Positions 1-10,529 of a stretch of 64,000 bases of DNA are shown here, one piece after another. Under the pieces are notes generated by a model. The model ran no database searches and was not told the DNA's origin. It was given only the letters and a program-made list of their open reading frames with translations. Both the position numbers and the translations under genes were made by a program. Source of the DNA: Ecdyonurus torrentis (lineage: Eukaryota; Arthropoda; Insecta; Ephemeroptera; Heptageniidae); NCBI GenBank assembly GCA_949318235.1, contig OX439133.1, positions 3,145,597 through 3,209,596 on the forward strand, given 5' to 3'. Position 1 is the stretch's first letter. Each line of letters begins with the position of its first letter.

Positions 1-159
1 AAACAATTTTCTAAAAATTCAGCGTTCTGTGCGTGATTCACAGTGTTTTTGCAGGGGGGAGGGATATAAAATATCTTAATACAGTATACATCAATAAACA
101 GTACTATCAACAATGCACTAGTGCACACATCTTATATAATTAAGACTTCAAATGTGTAC

Positions 160-294
160 CTTGATTTGTGTAGGCTTTGCTGTCACAAACTCCTCTCCAT
201 CCTCAAACTGTGAGCACTCAGATTGTATTTCTTCCGGTTCTATCTTTATGATAGACGTCAAATAATTTTCTGAAGAATCCATAGTCTGCTCCAT
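160..294 (-). CDS. Exon-like segment, unidentified minus-strand gene
   Basis: Read on the minus strand, this is 45 open codons between a CAG acceptor (297-295) and a GT donor (159-158). The peptide is acidic and runs from MEQTMDSSENYL to VTAKPTQIK, with a core QSECSQFEDG. A second segment at 1033-1168 has the same core (QSECSQFEEG), the same PTQIK end and a donor at the same place. That points to exon duplication and to selection on the coding frame. The family is not recognised; acidic exons with IKIEPEE-like runs occur before the zinc fingers of some insect C2H2 proteins, but no finger is visible here. Neighbouring exons would lie left of base 1 or upstream. Confidence 0.45.
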
Positions 295-639
295 CTGAAG
301 TAAAAATATATTTTAATTTTACATTATCAAAAATCATTATATTTTAGCTTAAAAATCTTTTATTGAAATGGACTTTATTGGTCAATAATAATAGATATTA
401 TTAATTAAAAAATTAATAGTGTGTATATAATGGTAATGTAGTACATTGTATATTGATAAGCTTTACTGAATATAGCCTCATTAAACAATTTTGAATTGTG
501 GCGCAGTTAATGCGGTATGGATAAGAAAATAGAGCGGGTACCGCGTTCTTTTTTTGTAGTAAATTAGTAGTGAATCAGTAATGATCCTTTAACAAATCAG
601 TACGTATCCTTAAACGAATGACCATAATTTAATTAATTA

Positions 640-740
640 GATCCGTTAATGAATAAATAATGGATATATATATATATATCTATATCCATTACTTATTCAT
701 TAACGGATCATCACTGATTCGTTAATGAATAATAATGGAT
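640..740. repeat. Palindrome around a TA-rich core
   Basis: A stem of about 26 bases (GATCCGTTAATGAATAAATA and its complement at 685-709) closes around a TA-rich loop. A third partial copy follows at 719-740. Confidence 0.6.
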
Positions 741-771
741 ATTTGGTGCGATTTTTTCAAACGTTTGATAC

Positions 772-938
772 AATTCACTACCCAGTAAACCACAGTTTTT
801 TCACATGTACATTGCAAGTACTTTTCCGATGCAAGAATGTCAGTACCAGTGACGTCACATGAGCTGGGAGTGACACTCTTACATCGGACAAGTACTTGCA
901 AACTACTTGTGAAAAGCTGTGGTTTACTGGGTAGTGAT
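772..938. mobile_element. Foldback MITE
   Basis: The ends CACTACCCAGTAAACCACAG and CTGTGGTTTACTGGGTAGTG are perfect inverted repeats. The complementarity continues inward through CAAGTACTT and TCCGATG. The element is about 165 bp and encodes no protein; the short open frame across it is incidental. Confidence 0.75.
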
Positions 939-1032
939 TTATTAACGCGACATGAGCTATATGAATCTAGAGAATGGATAAAAGAGGACCTGAAACTTTA
1001 TCAGGGACTCCAGAGAACCCCAGAAACTTTAC

Positions 1033-1168
1033 CTTGATTTGTGTAGGCGTCGCTGACACAGAAAATTCCTGTCCCTCCTCAAACTGCGAGCACTCACTTT
1101 GTAATATTTCTGTCTTAATGTTGAACTTAGACGATAAATGGCCCTCGGAATCTGCGTGCTCTATTCTA
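1033..1168 (-). CDS. Exon-like segment, paralogue of 160-294
   Basis: The minus-strand frame reads IEHADSEGHLSS, then NIKTEILQSECSQFEEG and ends ATPTQIK at a GT donor (1032-1031). It aligns with 160-294 along most of its length with many substitutions but no stop. The upstream boundary is uncertain: AG dinucleotides occur at about 1169-1170 and near 1154. Product unknown. It could be a duplicated, alternatively spliced exon of one gene or the same exon of two tandem genes. Confidence 0.4.
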
Positions 1169-1239
1169 TGTATTCAAAATAAACTTTAGATGTAATTTAT
1201 ATATATAAAAAAAAATAAGAAATTATGATTTACAAATAT

Positions 1240-1975
1240 TTGATTGCAGTAAAGGAAGGTTATCGGTTTTAGTTAGTTTTTAGACTTTAATTAAAAAACT
1301 TTATTTTTGAGCCATGTGATTGGATACAAAATGTATCGTAAGTAATCCACATTTCAAAACCTCCTTTTTTTTATTTTTCTTTAAAATTTCTTTAAACATA
1401 CCTTTTTTATGTTTTAATTACAACACAAATGTTATAAAACCACTACGAAGTTTTGTATAATGTTGTAAAACGGCACCAGGCAGCAGGCAGACATATTATT
1501 CTCAAAAATTCCTGAGAATGCCTTTGTTTGCACTATACCAACTTAAAAAATTTGCTTTTACCAACCTAACAAAAAAAAAATACCTAAAAAAAGCGCCATT
1601 AATTCAAAAACATTTTGTGACCAATGTCACTCTGTGTCCCTTACATGTCTTCCGACTCCCAGTATAAATTTGTAAACAAGCATGATTGAAGCTTTTACAC
1701 TCTAGCGCCGTGATTGGCAGCCAAAACTTCTATTACAAATACTGCTTCACAAGTTTTGAGGTCTTATTGTCACCTGAGCGCAAGAATTCCGAGTGGTTAT
1801 ATCTGTTTATATACGTCATACATTATTTTGTTTCTGACATTTAGACAGCCTTATAAATCCTTATCATAATAGTTTAAATAGCCACCAAACGTGTCGCAGT
1901 GTTCCCTCGAGAGGGAAATATAAAACAGTGTGTCTAAAAAATCAGCCAAGAGTCGGGAAACTTGTAAGGGCCGAC
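1240..1975. other. Unassigned AT-rich stretch
   Basis: I see no gene, repeat family shared with the rest of the window, or RNA here on either strand. Confidence 0.5.
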
Positions 1976-1977
1976 AT

Positions 1978-2240
1978 TGAATGTCACTCATATAGGCCCC
2001 TTGCACATCCTTATGCGCTTTGTCACCATGTTTTTCGTGCCTAATGCATTGTCCAGCATAGGGGAAACTTCGTTTTTCCTAATTTTTCACATAAAAAATT
2101 GTTTATTTCAACTCAACAAATTTTTCTCATATCCTTCCAGCTTATTAGGAGCTAGAAATAAGGCTTTTATTGAGGTTTGAAGCTTCTTTTGCTATTAAAA
2201 AAATAAAAATAATGTTTTTCCTATGCTGGCCTATGTATAT
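1978..2240. mobile_element. MITE, family related to 42245-42510
   Basis: This matches 42245-42510 in inverted orientation, sharing the ends CTTGCACATCCTTGCGCTTTG-like and CCTATGCTGG and the central AGGAGCTAGAAATAA-like part. A fragment of the same family lies at about 24548-24592. Confidence 0.6.
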
Positions 2241-2261
2241 ACAGTATAATTCAATGTAAAA

Positions 2262-2403
2262 GGAACAGCTGTTTTGAGGCTCATTATATTAGCAATTTTG
2301 TTTAAAACACTTTTGTTTTAACGTTCTGCGCATGCGTAGTAAGTAGAAACGGAAGCTGAATTGAACAAAATTGCTTAGGTCAACCTTAAAACAGTTGTTA
2401 AAG
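2262..2403. mobile_element. MITE, AACAGCTGTTTTGAGGC family, copy 1
   Basis: The inverted ends are GGAACAGCTGTTTTGAGGC and its complement near 2385-2403. Other copies are at 25773-25918 and 62590-62742. The inner part contains GCGCATGCGTAGTAAG. Confidence 0.65.
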
Positions 2404-2489
2404 AAAGGTCTTCTTACCCCGTATGCTTGCATGTATTTTGATGAAAATAACTAAGCCTCAATACAAGTGACACGTTACATAACCAGAGC

Positions 2490-2722
<233 letters not shown>

Positions 2723-2959
2723 ATCATGACGCTATAAATCCCTTTCGGGGTAAGCCAACAACACAGATGTTTTATCCTGACCCAGTGATATACACACGTT
2801 CGTGTTACATACCGATAGTGAATCTATATATACTAACATTATATTTAAGTGCATGACAAATAATGAGATAAACATTTCGCTTCTCATGACAAAATACGAG
2901 ATAGACGTTTTGTTTGCAACAACATTGATATGCAGTGCTGTAATACAGTCTCGTAAAAA

Positions 2960-3725
2960 CAAATTGTTACATTTTAACTATCGGTTAATAAACATACACA
3001 AATCAAGGAAAAAAAAATCTATAAGTATGGTTTGAATTTTTTATTTTTATGAAAACGTTGATAACCTGGATAATTATAGCAATTTAACAAAACTTCAAAA
3101 TATCCACCTTTTTATCTCACATAATATGTAAGATTTTTTTTTTAAACAATTTTGTTTAATTATATTAAAAATATATCACAAAAATTATTTTAAAACACAT
3201 AGCTGTGGAAATATTAACTTTTATTTGAAACAGGTTTTATAATCAATACTATTCATCGCAAATTTAGAAAATTTAAGAAAAGTAAGAAAATTAAGTAGCT
3301 TTCAAATTATTTTTATATGTTATCGCACGTTAAAAAAAATACAAGTATAGCTTTCTCTTTCTCTTGCTACATGTTATAGTTGCGATTAATTATTTCATAT
3401 TTACATTAAAAAAAATAAATAAAGGATGACTGTTTTAATGTCATTTAAAAATTAAAAAAAAAATACAAAAAAAAAATAAATAATTGAAAAAGTTTTAATT
3501 TTTTTTTCATGCAAAAAATTCTCATACAATATTCAACGAAACTTCAATGAATAAAATAAAAAAAAAAAAACTTTTTTTCCTTTTGATGTATCGATTATAA
3601 AATTTTAACAAATAAAATTAATTTTAAATACACATAAAAAATTATAATTAAATTAAATTACAAAATAATGACTAAAAAAAAGGATTTGATTTAAAAAGAG
3701 GGAGGGGGAAGAAAAGAGACAGTAG
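2960..3725. other. AT-rich stretch without recognisable features
   Basis: Very AT-rich with many A and T runs. No gene or shared repeat was recognised. Confidence 0.5.
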
Positions 3726-3835
3726 TGTTGTTCGTAAACCCTGTTATCTTGCACCAAAAAATGCGCATTCCATTTGAATAACCAAAGGCGATCCTCATTT
3801 TTGTTGCAGAGAACAGGGTTTACGAGCAGCATTAG
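3726..3835. mobile_element. Foldback MITE, GTTCGTAAACCCTGTT ends
   Basis: The inverted ends are TTGTTCGTAAACCCTGTT and AACAGGGTTTACGAGCAG. A second full copy is at 60016-60123 in the same orientation. A third copy at 58888-58938 is cut by a TTAA-4 MITE. Confidence 0.7.
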
Positions 3836-3935
3836 TGAACCATATTTATGTTTACAGAAAAAATAATAATATGAGTGGCTTAAAATAAAATAGCTTATAA
3901 TAGAAGTATAGTAACCAGCAAAACCAAATAGGTTT

Positions 3936-4475
3936 TACCAGAATTACATTGAACTGGCTATATACTGAAGCTGCTAACTTGTATACAAATCAATATTGAT
4001 TGATGCTAGCAGCTTTAGTAGCCAGTTCAATGTAATCAGCTCGTCACCAAGATTACATTGAACTGGCTACTGAAGCTGCTAACTTGTATACAAATCAATA
4101 TTGATTGATGTTAGCAGCTTCAGTAGCCAGTTCAATGTAATCAGCTTGTCACCAGGATTACATTGCACTGGCTACTAAAGCTGCTAACTTGTATACAAAT
4201 CAATATTGATTGATGTTAGCAGCTTAAGTAGCCAGTTCAATGTAATCAGCTCGTCACCAGGATTACATTGCACTGGCTATATACTAAAGCTGCTAACTTG
4301 TATACATATCAATATTGATTGATGTTAGCAGCTTTAGTAGCCAGTTCAATGTAATCAGCTCGTCACCAGGATTACATTGCACTGGCTATATACTAAAGCT
4401 GCTAACTTGTATACATATCAATATTGATTGATGCTAGCAGCTTTAGTAGCCAGTTCAGTGAAATTAGTGTTCACT
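3936..4475. repeat. Tandem array of five hairpin-forming units
   Basis: There are five units of about 105-109 bp. Each is itself a near-perfect hairpin: one arm reads GATTACATTGAACTGGCTA then GCTGCTAAC, and the other arm is its complement ending TTCAATGTAATC. The loop holds AATCAATATTGATTG. Units are joined by AGCTCGTCACCA. Copies differ by a few substitutions and by presence of TATACT in the left arm. Confidence 0.9.
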
Positions 4476-4702
4476 AATATATATGAATATATAAAGGTTG
4501 AATATGAAGTTATATTTTATGTACAAAAAGAAAGAAAGAAAAAAAAAAAAAGTTAACAAAATACAAGACAAAATTTTCTTTTTGCTACACTTAATATTTT
4601 CTATCAAAACTAAAAGTACATAATTATATACATGATAAAGAATAAAAACAAAATATTATCTCCCTCACTTTATAACTGAATTTAAGATTAAATAACAAAC
4701 AA

Positions 4703-5048
4703 ATTTTAAAGAAAATGCTAGGAGAAACCAGCGCTGGTCTTACCATAGTAAAGAGACTCCCATAGTTTAGTGACAAATATTGCTAGCACACATATAAAAA
4801 ACTAACACATTGGAAATATTTTGTCAATAAACTACAAGAGAGATGAAGTGTCTTCATCAGTCCTTACAGACTTGGAGACAAACTGTGAATGATCTCTCTG
4901 AGTCCGTATGGACTGGGACACACTCCATCTCTCTTGTAGTTTATTGACGAAATATTTCTAATGTGTTAGTTTTTAGATCTGTGCTACCAAGATTTGTCAC
5001 TGAACTATGGACTCTCTTCACTATGGTAAGACCAGTGTATGCTTTTTT
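4703..5048. mobile_element. Long foldback element, GCTGGTCTTACCATAGT ends
   Basis: The left arm runs from about 4720 (CAGCGCTGGTCTTACCATAG) through AACTACAAGAGAGATG. The right arm repeats this in reverse from about 4926 to 5040. The loop has CAGTCCTTACAGACTTGGA and its near-complement. Related elements are at 61916-62575 and, partly, 54240-54400. Confidence 0.75.
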
Positions 5049-5399
5049 TCTTTATCTATCAAATTTATCCCTAACGGTGACGGTTTATTTTCCTTATTCT
5101 GTTAAATTAAATATAAAAGGAGGACTCACTGGCGAGCGTACAACACTCAATCAAGTCCATCTTATTACGTATAAGAGTCCGTATATTAGAGTCCAATATA
5201 TAGACGTTCATGGATACAATAAGTCTATAAAAGAAGTTACTATTTTTTATAACATTATAATGTATTTAATTACAATCAATTGTAGCTCTTATGTAAGAGT
5301 CCATGTAGCTTTTTTTCTTTTTTTTTTACATCAAGTTCACATGTCTATAAGGTTTTTATTACCTTTCATAAACATGTGAAAATCTACCTAATTAACAGG

Positions 5400-5990
5400 T
5401 GGACTCTACTATAGCTATATATTTGAGAGTCCATAGATAACTGAGACAAGTCCACATACAAGTGAACCAGACTTATCAATAAAGTTCAAATTAACATCGT
5501 TTAAACATAATAAAAACGACGTTAATAACAAATGGACTCTACTACAGCTATATCTTTGAGAGTCCACAATTATATCCAAGACAAGTCCACGTACAAGTGA
5601 ACCTAACTGGTCAATAAAGTTCATATTAACATGGGTAAACATGATAAAAACAACGTTAATCACCAGTGGACTCTACTACAGCTATATCTTTGAGAGTCCA
5701 CAATTATATCCAAGACAAGTCCACGTACAAGTGAACCTAACTGGTCAATAAAGTTCAAATTAACATCATTTAAACATAATAAAAACGACGTTAATAACAA
5801 ATGGACTCTACTACAGCTATATCTTTGAGAGTCCACAGTTATATCCGAGACAGATCCACGTACAAGTGAACCTAACTGGTCAATAAAGTTCATATTAACA
5901 TGGGTAAACATGGTAAAAACGACGTTAATTACCAGTGGACTCTACTATACAGACAAATCTTTAGGAGTCCATAGTTATATCCGAGACAGA
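5400..5990. repeat. 134-bp tandem array downstream of FBXW4
   Basis: Four full units and a partial one, with a period of about 134 bp (starts near 5400, 5532, 5666, 5800, 5934). Each begins with a GGACTCT...AGAGTCC stem and contains CAAGTGAACC and CAATAAAGTTCA. The last unit ends about 45 bp beyond the FBXW4 stop on the minus strand, so the array could be in its 3' UTR. A looser relative of the unit extends back to about 5110. Confidence 0.85.
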
Positions 5991-6034
5991 TCCATGCAGA
6001 CGGCACCGCTGAACTCTGCCTCGGGGGCGTACCG

Positions 6035-6196
6035 TCACTTCTCTATCCAGTCCAGATGAAACTTGCGCCTGGAGCGGACTGAGGTGCAGGAGAAGTCCAG
6101 TAGACTGATGGACTCGTCCAGTGCCATGTACAACGTGCTCGGGTCGAATGCGATACTGTAGACTGGACTGCTGTGTTTACTGCGAGCGAAATACAA
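6035..6196 (-). CDS. FBXW4: FBXW4 homologue, terminal coding exon
   Basis: Fifty-three codons and a TGA stop follow a TTGCAG acceptor. The peptide starts LYFARSKHSSPVYSIAFD and includes TLYMALDESISLLDF, the last WD-repeat strand that also ends vertebrate FBXW4 (SSPVYCLR and HVLDF there). The phase is 0 and joins the exon ending MKGLQ at 55836 without loss. FBXW4 family proteins are substrate-binding subunits of SCF ubiquitin ligases: the F-box binds Skp1 and the WD40 propeller binds targets. Between this exon and the previous one lies a 49.6-kb intron that holds four P450 genes on the other strand. A C-terminal tail of about 17 residues (SVRSRRKFHLDWIEK) goes beyond the propeller. Confidence 0.88.
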   Translation of the reverse strand: MYFARSKHSSPVYSIAFDPSTLYMALDESISLLDFSCTSVRSRRKFHLDWIEK

Positions 6197-6309
6197 CTGC
6201 AACACAATAGCGAGGGGTGAGTAAATATGTGTGTGAGAATAAGTTAGTTAAATATGAATTTGTAGATCATACAAGCAAATTTAATATTGTATCTAGAGTA
6301 TGATGTGTA

Positions 6310-6500
6310 TATTCACACGAAAAAAAAAATAAATCACTTAATTTATGCTACAGTTATGTCATTATAGCATAAATAATGATTAATTATATAAAACAACACA
6401 AATAGTTATGCAGTACAACATAATATTTATGCTATGTAACAGTTAGCATAAATTATGCTATATCGAACAAATTGTGCTGAAAATGAGCTAGTATAGTGTG
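6310..6500. mobile_element. GCATAA-rich MITE copy
   Basis: One of about 20 copies of a short family built from GCATAAATTATGCTATA-like palindromes. Full copies start near CACGGAAAAAATAAAT, pass through AACAACATAAATAATTATGC and ACAAATTGTGCTGAAAATGA, and end TTTTTGTCCGTG. Other clear copies or parts are near 9140-9320, 9955-10105, 12840-13072, 18205-18650, 19040-19110, 19430-19600, 20090-20195, 20660-20850, 22286-22436, 24077-24105, 27430-27500, 30620-30812, 32465-32675, 35412-35560, 44035-44155, 46900-46960, 47267-47405, 52040-52115 and 56590-57110. Confidence 0.75.
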
Positions 6501-6801
6501 TGTACGCATGACGTCATTCTGAGTGCTTTTCGATGCTCTTCTTGAGTAATAAACAACATTGCTCATCATAGGACAAACGTAGTTTTTGGCTATTTTCTTT
6601 GGAAAGTTAGCTATTTATTGGTCATTATTATTTTTCTTGAATACCTGAGCTACTAATTCAACCTGTTAACGGCATCAATGCTCTTAAAAAAATTACAAAG
6701 TATTTTTAAACTGGCAAAATGTGTCATTTTTCTATAACGGCCAATGAATTATTTAGTATTCACTTATGACGTCGACTTTAACATGAACGAAAACCTCCTA
6801 T
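6497..6801. mobile_element. TA-1 MITE copy
   Basis: Family ends read TATAGGGTGTATGC and the complement, with inner TGACGTCA-like and ACATTGCTCATCATAGGACA segments. TA flanks suggest a Tc1/mariner type. This copy has a decayed left end. Confidence 0.65.
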
Positions 6802-6837
6802 AGTTATTACCGTTATTACGTATATTTATTATTGTCC

Positions 6838-6924
6838 GTGCATATATGAATATTATAAAAGTCAACGCAATGTTGAATCACTCAATAACATGCACAGGTA
6901 TAGGAAAATGACTTATTTTGCCAG

Positions 6925-6960
<36 letters not shown>

Positions 6961-7135
6961 AGAGCATTGATGTTGTTAACAGCTAAAATATAGTTTTCAA
7001 GTATGAAAGAAAAATAATGACCAAAAATTGACTGAAATCCCATAAAGAAAATAGATAAAAACAAAATTTGTGTTATTTATTGATCCAAGATGGCGTCAAA
7101 GCGCATTCAGTATGACGTCATATGGATACACTTGT
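6838..7135. mobile_element. TA-1 MITE copy, opposite orientation
   Basis: Same family as 6497-6801 in the reverse orientation, beginning TGCATATATGAATATTATAAAAGTC and ending near ATGACGTCATATGGATACAC. A T-run of 31 bases interrupts it at 6929-6959. Confidence 0.6.
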
Positions 7136-7461
7136 TCAATGCAGCGTAAATTACGTAATTTATTTTTTACTTTTAAGTTAATTAATATTAAAAAAAGGAA
7201 TTAACTTAAATTAATTTAGCAAAAAAACAATAAGATTTACATTTTTTTTTTTAATTCAGCTCTAATTCAATTTATAAAACATATTTGACAATTAAGGTCA
7301 GTGCTTGTTGTATAATTAAATTTTTTTTCTATTCCTTAAAAAATATATAATAATAAAAAAAATTAAGAGAAAAATCCCCAAGGTCGCTAATAAGCAACAT
7401 CGTAAAGTACTTCAATTAATTTGTACGCTAAATCATATTTTGTATAATAATAATAACCAGC

Positions 7462-7868
7462 TTAAATCCCTTGTCAACTTACTTTTTTATCATTTAGAAT
7501 ACAAGTTGATAATTACCATGCCTTAATATCCATGAATTAGACACCATCACGTTGATTTTGTATTTATTTTCGTTTATTTTAGTTTTTGACTGTTATATCA
7601 CGTATCTGACGTCACAATGTACCGATGGGGCCGTGATAGGGGTAAAGAACTTGAGAGAGGGGCTTAAATTTATCACGTGACCAGAGCGGTAACTGTGATT
7701 GGCGGTGGTACATTGTGACGTCAGAAACATGATAAAACCACAAAAAGGAAAATAAACGAAAATGAATACAAAATCAACGTGATGGTGTCTAATTCATGGA
7801 TATTAAGGTATGGTAATTATCAGTCTAGTATTCTAAATGATAAAAAAGTAAGCTGACAAGGGATTTAA
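7462..7868. mobile_element. TTAA-1 MITE copy
   Basis: Flanked by TTAA at both ends. The inverted ends are about 80 bp, from CCCTTGTCAACTTACTTTTT through TGAATTAGACACCATCACG. The target TTAA suggests piggyBac-type mobilisation. Other copies: 33392-33756, 35733-36246, 49292-49702, 49967-50304 (partial), 54435-54826 and 58055-58820 (interrupted). Confidence 0.8.
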
Positions 7869-8220
7869 AAGTCGGGAAATCAGGTACTGCAAGATTTGAC
7901 TAAAAAGTTGCAAAGATATAAAAATCTGAAATTTTTGCACAGTGATACATTAGGATATATAACATATTCAAAAAATAACAATAATAATAATAATAAAAAA
8001 TGATGATCTCTAATGCAGATTACCATGCTAGCTAGATTTCTTAAAGTTTAAGTCCCATCAGAACCCTTATTATATAATGGCAACAAATATTTTTTCACTT
8101 ATCTGATGGTGACGGGTTGTGAAAATTTTAACGTATAGCTGTTATACTATATTAAATTTCAAATGGAATTAAAAAGTTTATAAGTTTTTTTAGTTTGGTA
8201 CAAGCCATCTAAATATTTAA
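7865..8220. mobile_element. TTAA-3 MITE copy, abutting TTAA-1
   Basis: It starts at the TTAA that ends the previous MITE and reads GTCGGGAAATCAGGTACTGC, then the family body to CAAGCCATCTAAAT. The far end is decayed. Other copies: 10802-11135, 16379-16672, 25395-26005, 27951-28307, 60773-61110 and 63706 to the right edge. Confidence 0.7.
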
Positions 8221-8463
8221 CACATAAGTTATAGGATGTTTGCATTCATATAAAAATCTACGCTATACGTGAGCACTAAATAACATAGGCTGTTATGGGA
8301 AAATAACACACATAATGTTTAGGTTAAGGTGTGAGAGTGTGTCCAGTGTGCCAGAAACATTTTTTTTTTGTCAGGCTTAAAAAAAAAAAAAAAAAAAAAA
8401 TCTATAGTCAATTTTTTAAAAATAATTACGTGAATTATTCAAGCGCGAGTTTTCACGGCACCG

Positions 8464-8592
8464 GCGCATGCGCTATAAAAGCATTATTATTATTATTATT
8501 TTTTTTTTTTTTGTATGGTATTTTAGATATATTTGAGAGAGCACACGCAAAGCCAAGGCCGCGAGTTAACAGAGAACATCACTATATACGCA
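8464..8592 (+). promoter_or_regulatory. P450-1 promoter and non-coding first exon
   Basis: The palindrome GCGCATGCGC (8464-8473) is followed at once by TATAAAA (8474-8480). The likely transcribed exon includes ACACGCAAAG, GCCGCGAGTTAACA and ends TATACGCA at a GTAAGTCC donor (8593). The same exon, with the same ending and donor, precedes P450-2 at 17401-17516. No coding frame is needed; the next exon starts at the ATG at 10187. Exact transcription start is not visible. Confidence 0.65.
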
Positions 8593-8619
8593 GTAAGTCC
8601 ATCTATCTGTTTATGTGAT

Positions 8620-9950
8620 ATATTTTATATTAAAACAGTAACAGTAAAATAATACATGTAATTTGAAATAAGGTATACAGTACTTTCAATGTAACAATTG
8701 AATTTAAGAAAGTAATCAGCTCAGTATAATTGTTTACATTTTTTTTGTTTATTTTTTATGCCACGCCTATTTTTGTTTACTTTTGATTTTGAGAACAATC
8801 GATATTTTACATTAATCGATTATCTTATCAAGTTTTTCTTATACTAATTCATGATGAATATACGATTTTTTATTTTTTTTTCTATTGTATATTTTTTATT
8901 CTTTTTAAAATTATTTTTATTTTTATTTTTTATTATTATTATTTTTTTTTTGCTGAGAAAAATAAAATCGGTTTATAAATGCTAAAATATATTTAAACAT
9001 TTGTGTTTGCCTCTATAATATTATTTGAAAAATTTATTGAAAGAAAGTCCGGCCACTTGTTCCTAAAAACTATTGTTTTATAATTATATACAGCTAATTT
9101 ATACTTATAGTTTAAAAGTAAGTTCATCTGCACGTAAAGAATAAATAACGTAATTTATGCTGTATTTATGTCATTATAGCATAAATTAAAACAACATAAA
9201 CAATTAATTATACTGTATAACATAATATTTATGCTATATTATATAATTATTATGCAATATAGCATAAATTATGCTGTATTAAACAAATTGTGCTGAGAAT
9301 TATTACGTATTTATTTTTGTCGGTGTGATTTTCAAAACTTTACATAAATAGAATATAGATTAAAATTAATTTGCATTGCACGGATAAGTAATTTTTAAAA
9401 TTATTCTATACTACTCCCGCTATATTATTTCATTTAAATAAAATTTTAATTGTAAAAAAATTGTAAAAAAAAAAATAAAGAGAGAAAATTTTAAATTTAA
9501 TTTATCCTACACTGCGCATCATAAGTATAATATTTATTTATTTATTTTATTTATTCATTTATTTATTTATTATTTATTTACTTACTTATTTATTTATTGA
9601 TTTATTTATTTTTTATTTTATTTTTGCTGAAATTTCATACAGTATATTTGACAATTACATTTAAACTGAAAGAGCGCATCATATATTTTTTCGATTGCTT
9701 TACTGATTATTTGTTTATATAAAAGTATAATATACAACAAATATTATAAGAACATTCAAATAAACGAGACTGGGAAATTTTTTTTAAGTAAAGTGTTGCA
9801 TAATTTCTGTGTATAAATTAATTGCAATCACATGTTTTTAAATATATAAAATGTAGTTAAGTTAAAATATTTATTTTTAATTATAATTTTCAGTTTTCTT
9901 CATGATGTTTTTTTACGGTGAAAAAAAAAAACAAACTAAAAATTGTACCT
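8620..9950. other. P450-1 intron 1, AT-rich
   Basis: The first part (8620-9050) is homologous to 17520-17960 in P450-2, sharing TTTATGCCACRCC, an ATCGAT-centred stretch and AATGCTAAAATATA. After that come a GCATAA-rich MITE (9140-9320) and a TTTA-rich low-complexity run (9530-9615). Confidence 0.6.
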
Positions 9951-10186
9951 TATTTTCAACTTGTTCAATACAGCAAAATTTGTGCAATACTGCATAATAA
10001 CTATGTTATAATAGCATAAATGTTATGTTGTACTGCAAAAATATTTATTTACTATCATTTATGCTATAATGAAATATGCAGCATAATTTACGACATTTAT
10101 TTTTTCCGATGAGTTGATACCCTCTTAAATGTTGCTTTATTTTATATAAAGAAATTTGATAAATATAATTTGTGTTTCCCAAACAG

Positions 10187-10453
10187 ATGGGCGTGCTGCT
10201 TGCTGACTCGTACTGGGCCGATACTTTGGTCCTGGTCGCTACAATATGTGGTCTCATTTACTACTGGTCCACTTCTACCTACAACTACTGGATAGACCGA
10301 GGGGTCAAGACGGTGCCCAATATCTTCCCCTTGTTAGGATCTCTTAAGAATGTAGTCTTGCTTAAAAGACAAATCTCATTGCATTTTACAGTAAGTAAGG
10401 AAGTTGATTCGTAACCATCAATTATAGTAAACAAATGTAACCAAATGCTATAT

Positions 10454-10529
<76 letters not shown>

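Noticed and set aside
2320..2345. GCGCATGCGTAGTAAG as a fifth P450-type promoter motif
   Set aside because: It is internal to a MITE whose other copies show related sequence (ACATGCGCAGTAAG at 25848); no first-exon-like sequence or donor follows.
3936..4475. CRISPR-like array of regular units
   Set aside because: The units are fully repetitive with no unique spacers, and the DNA is eukaryotic.
4963..5379. 138-codon open frame
   Set aside because: It covers the arm of a foldback element and a degenerate tandem repeat, with no domain.
5415..5911. Two related open frames (NMNFIDQLGSLVRG) on the minus strand
   Set aside because: They repeat with the 134-bp array and reflect a unit length near a multiple of three only in parts; frames break between units.
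8331..8618. 95-codon open frame over the P450-1 first exon
   Set aside because: It runs through A- and T-runs, is not kept in P450-2, and the true start lies in the next exon.
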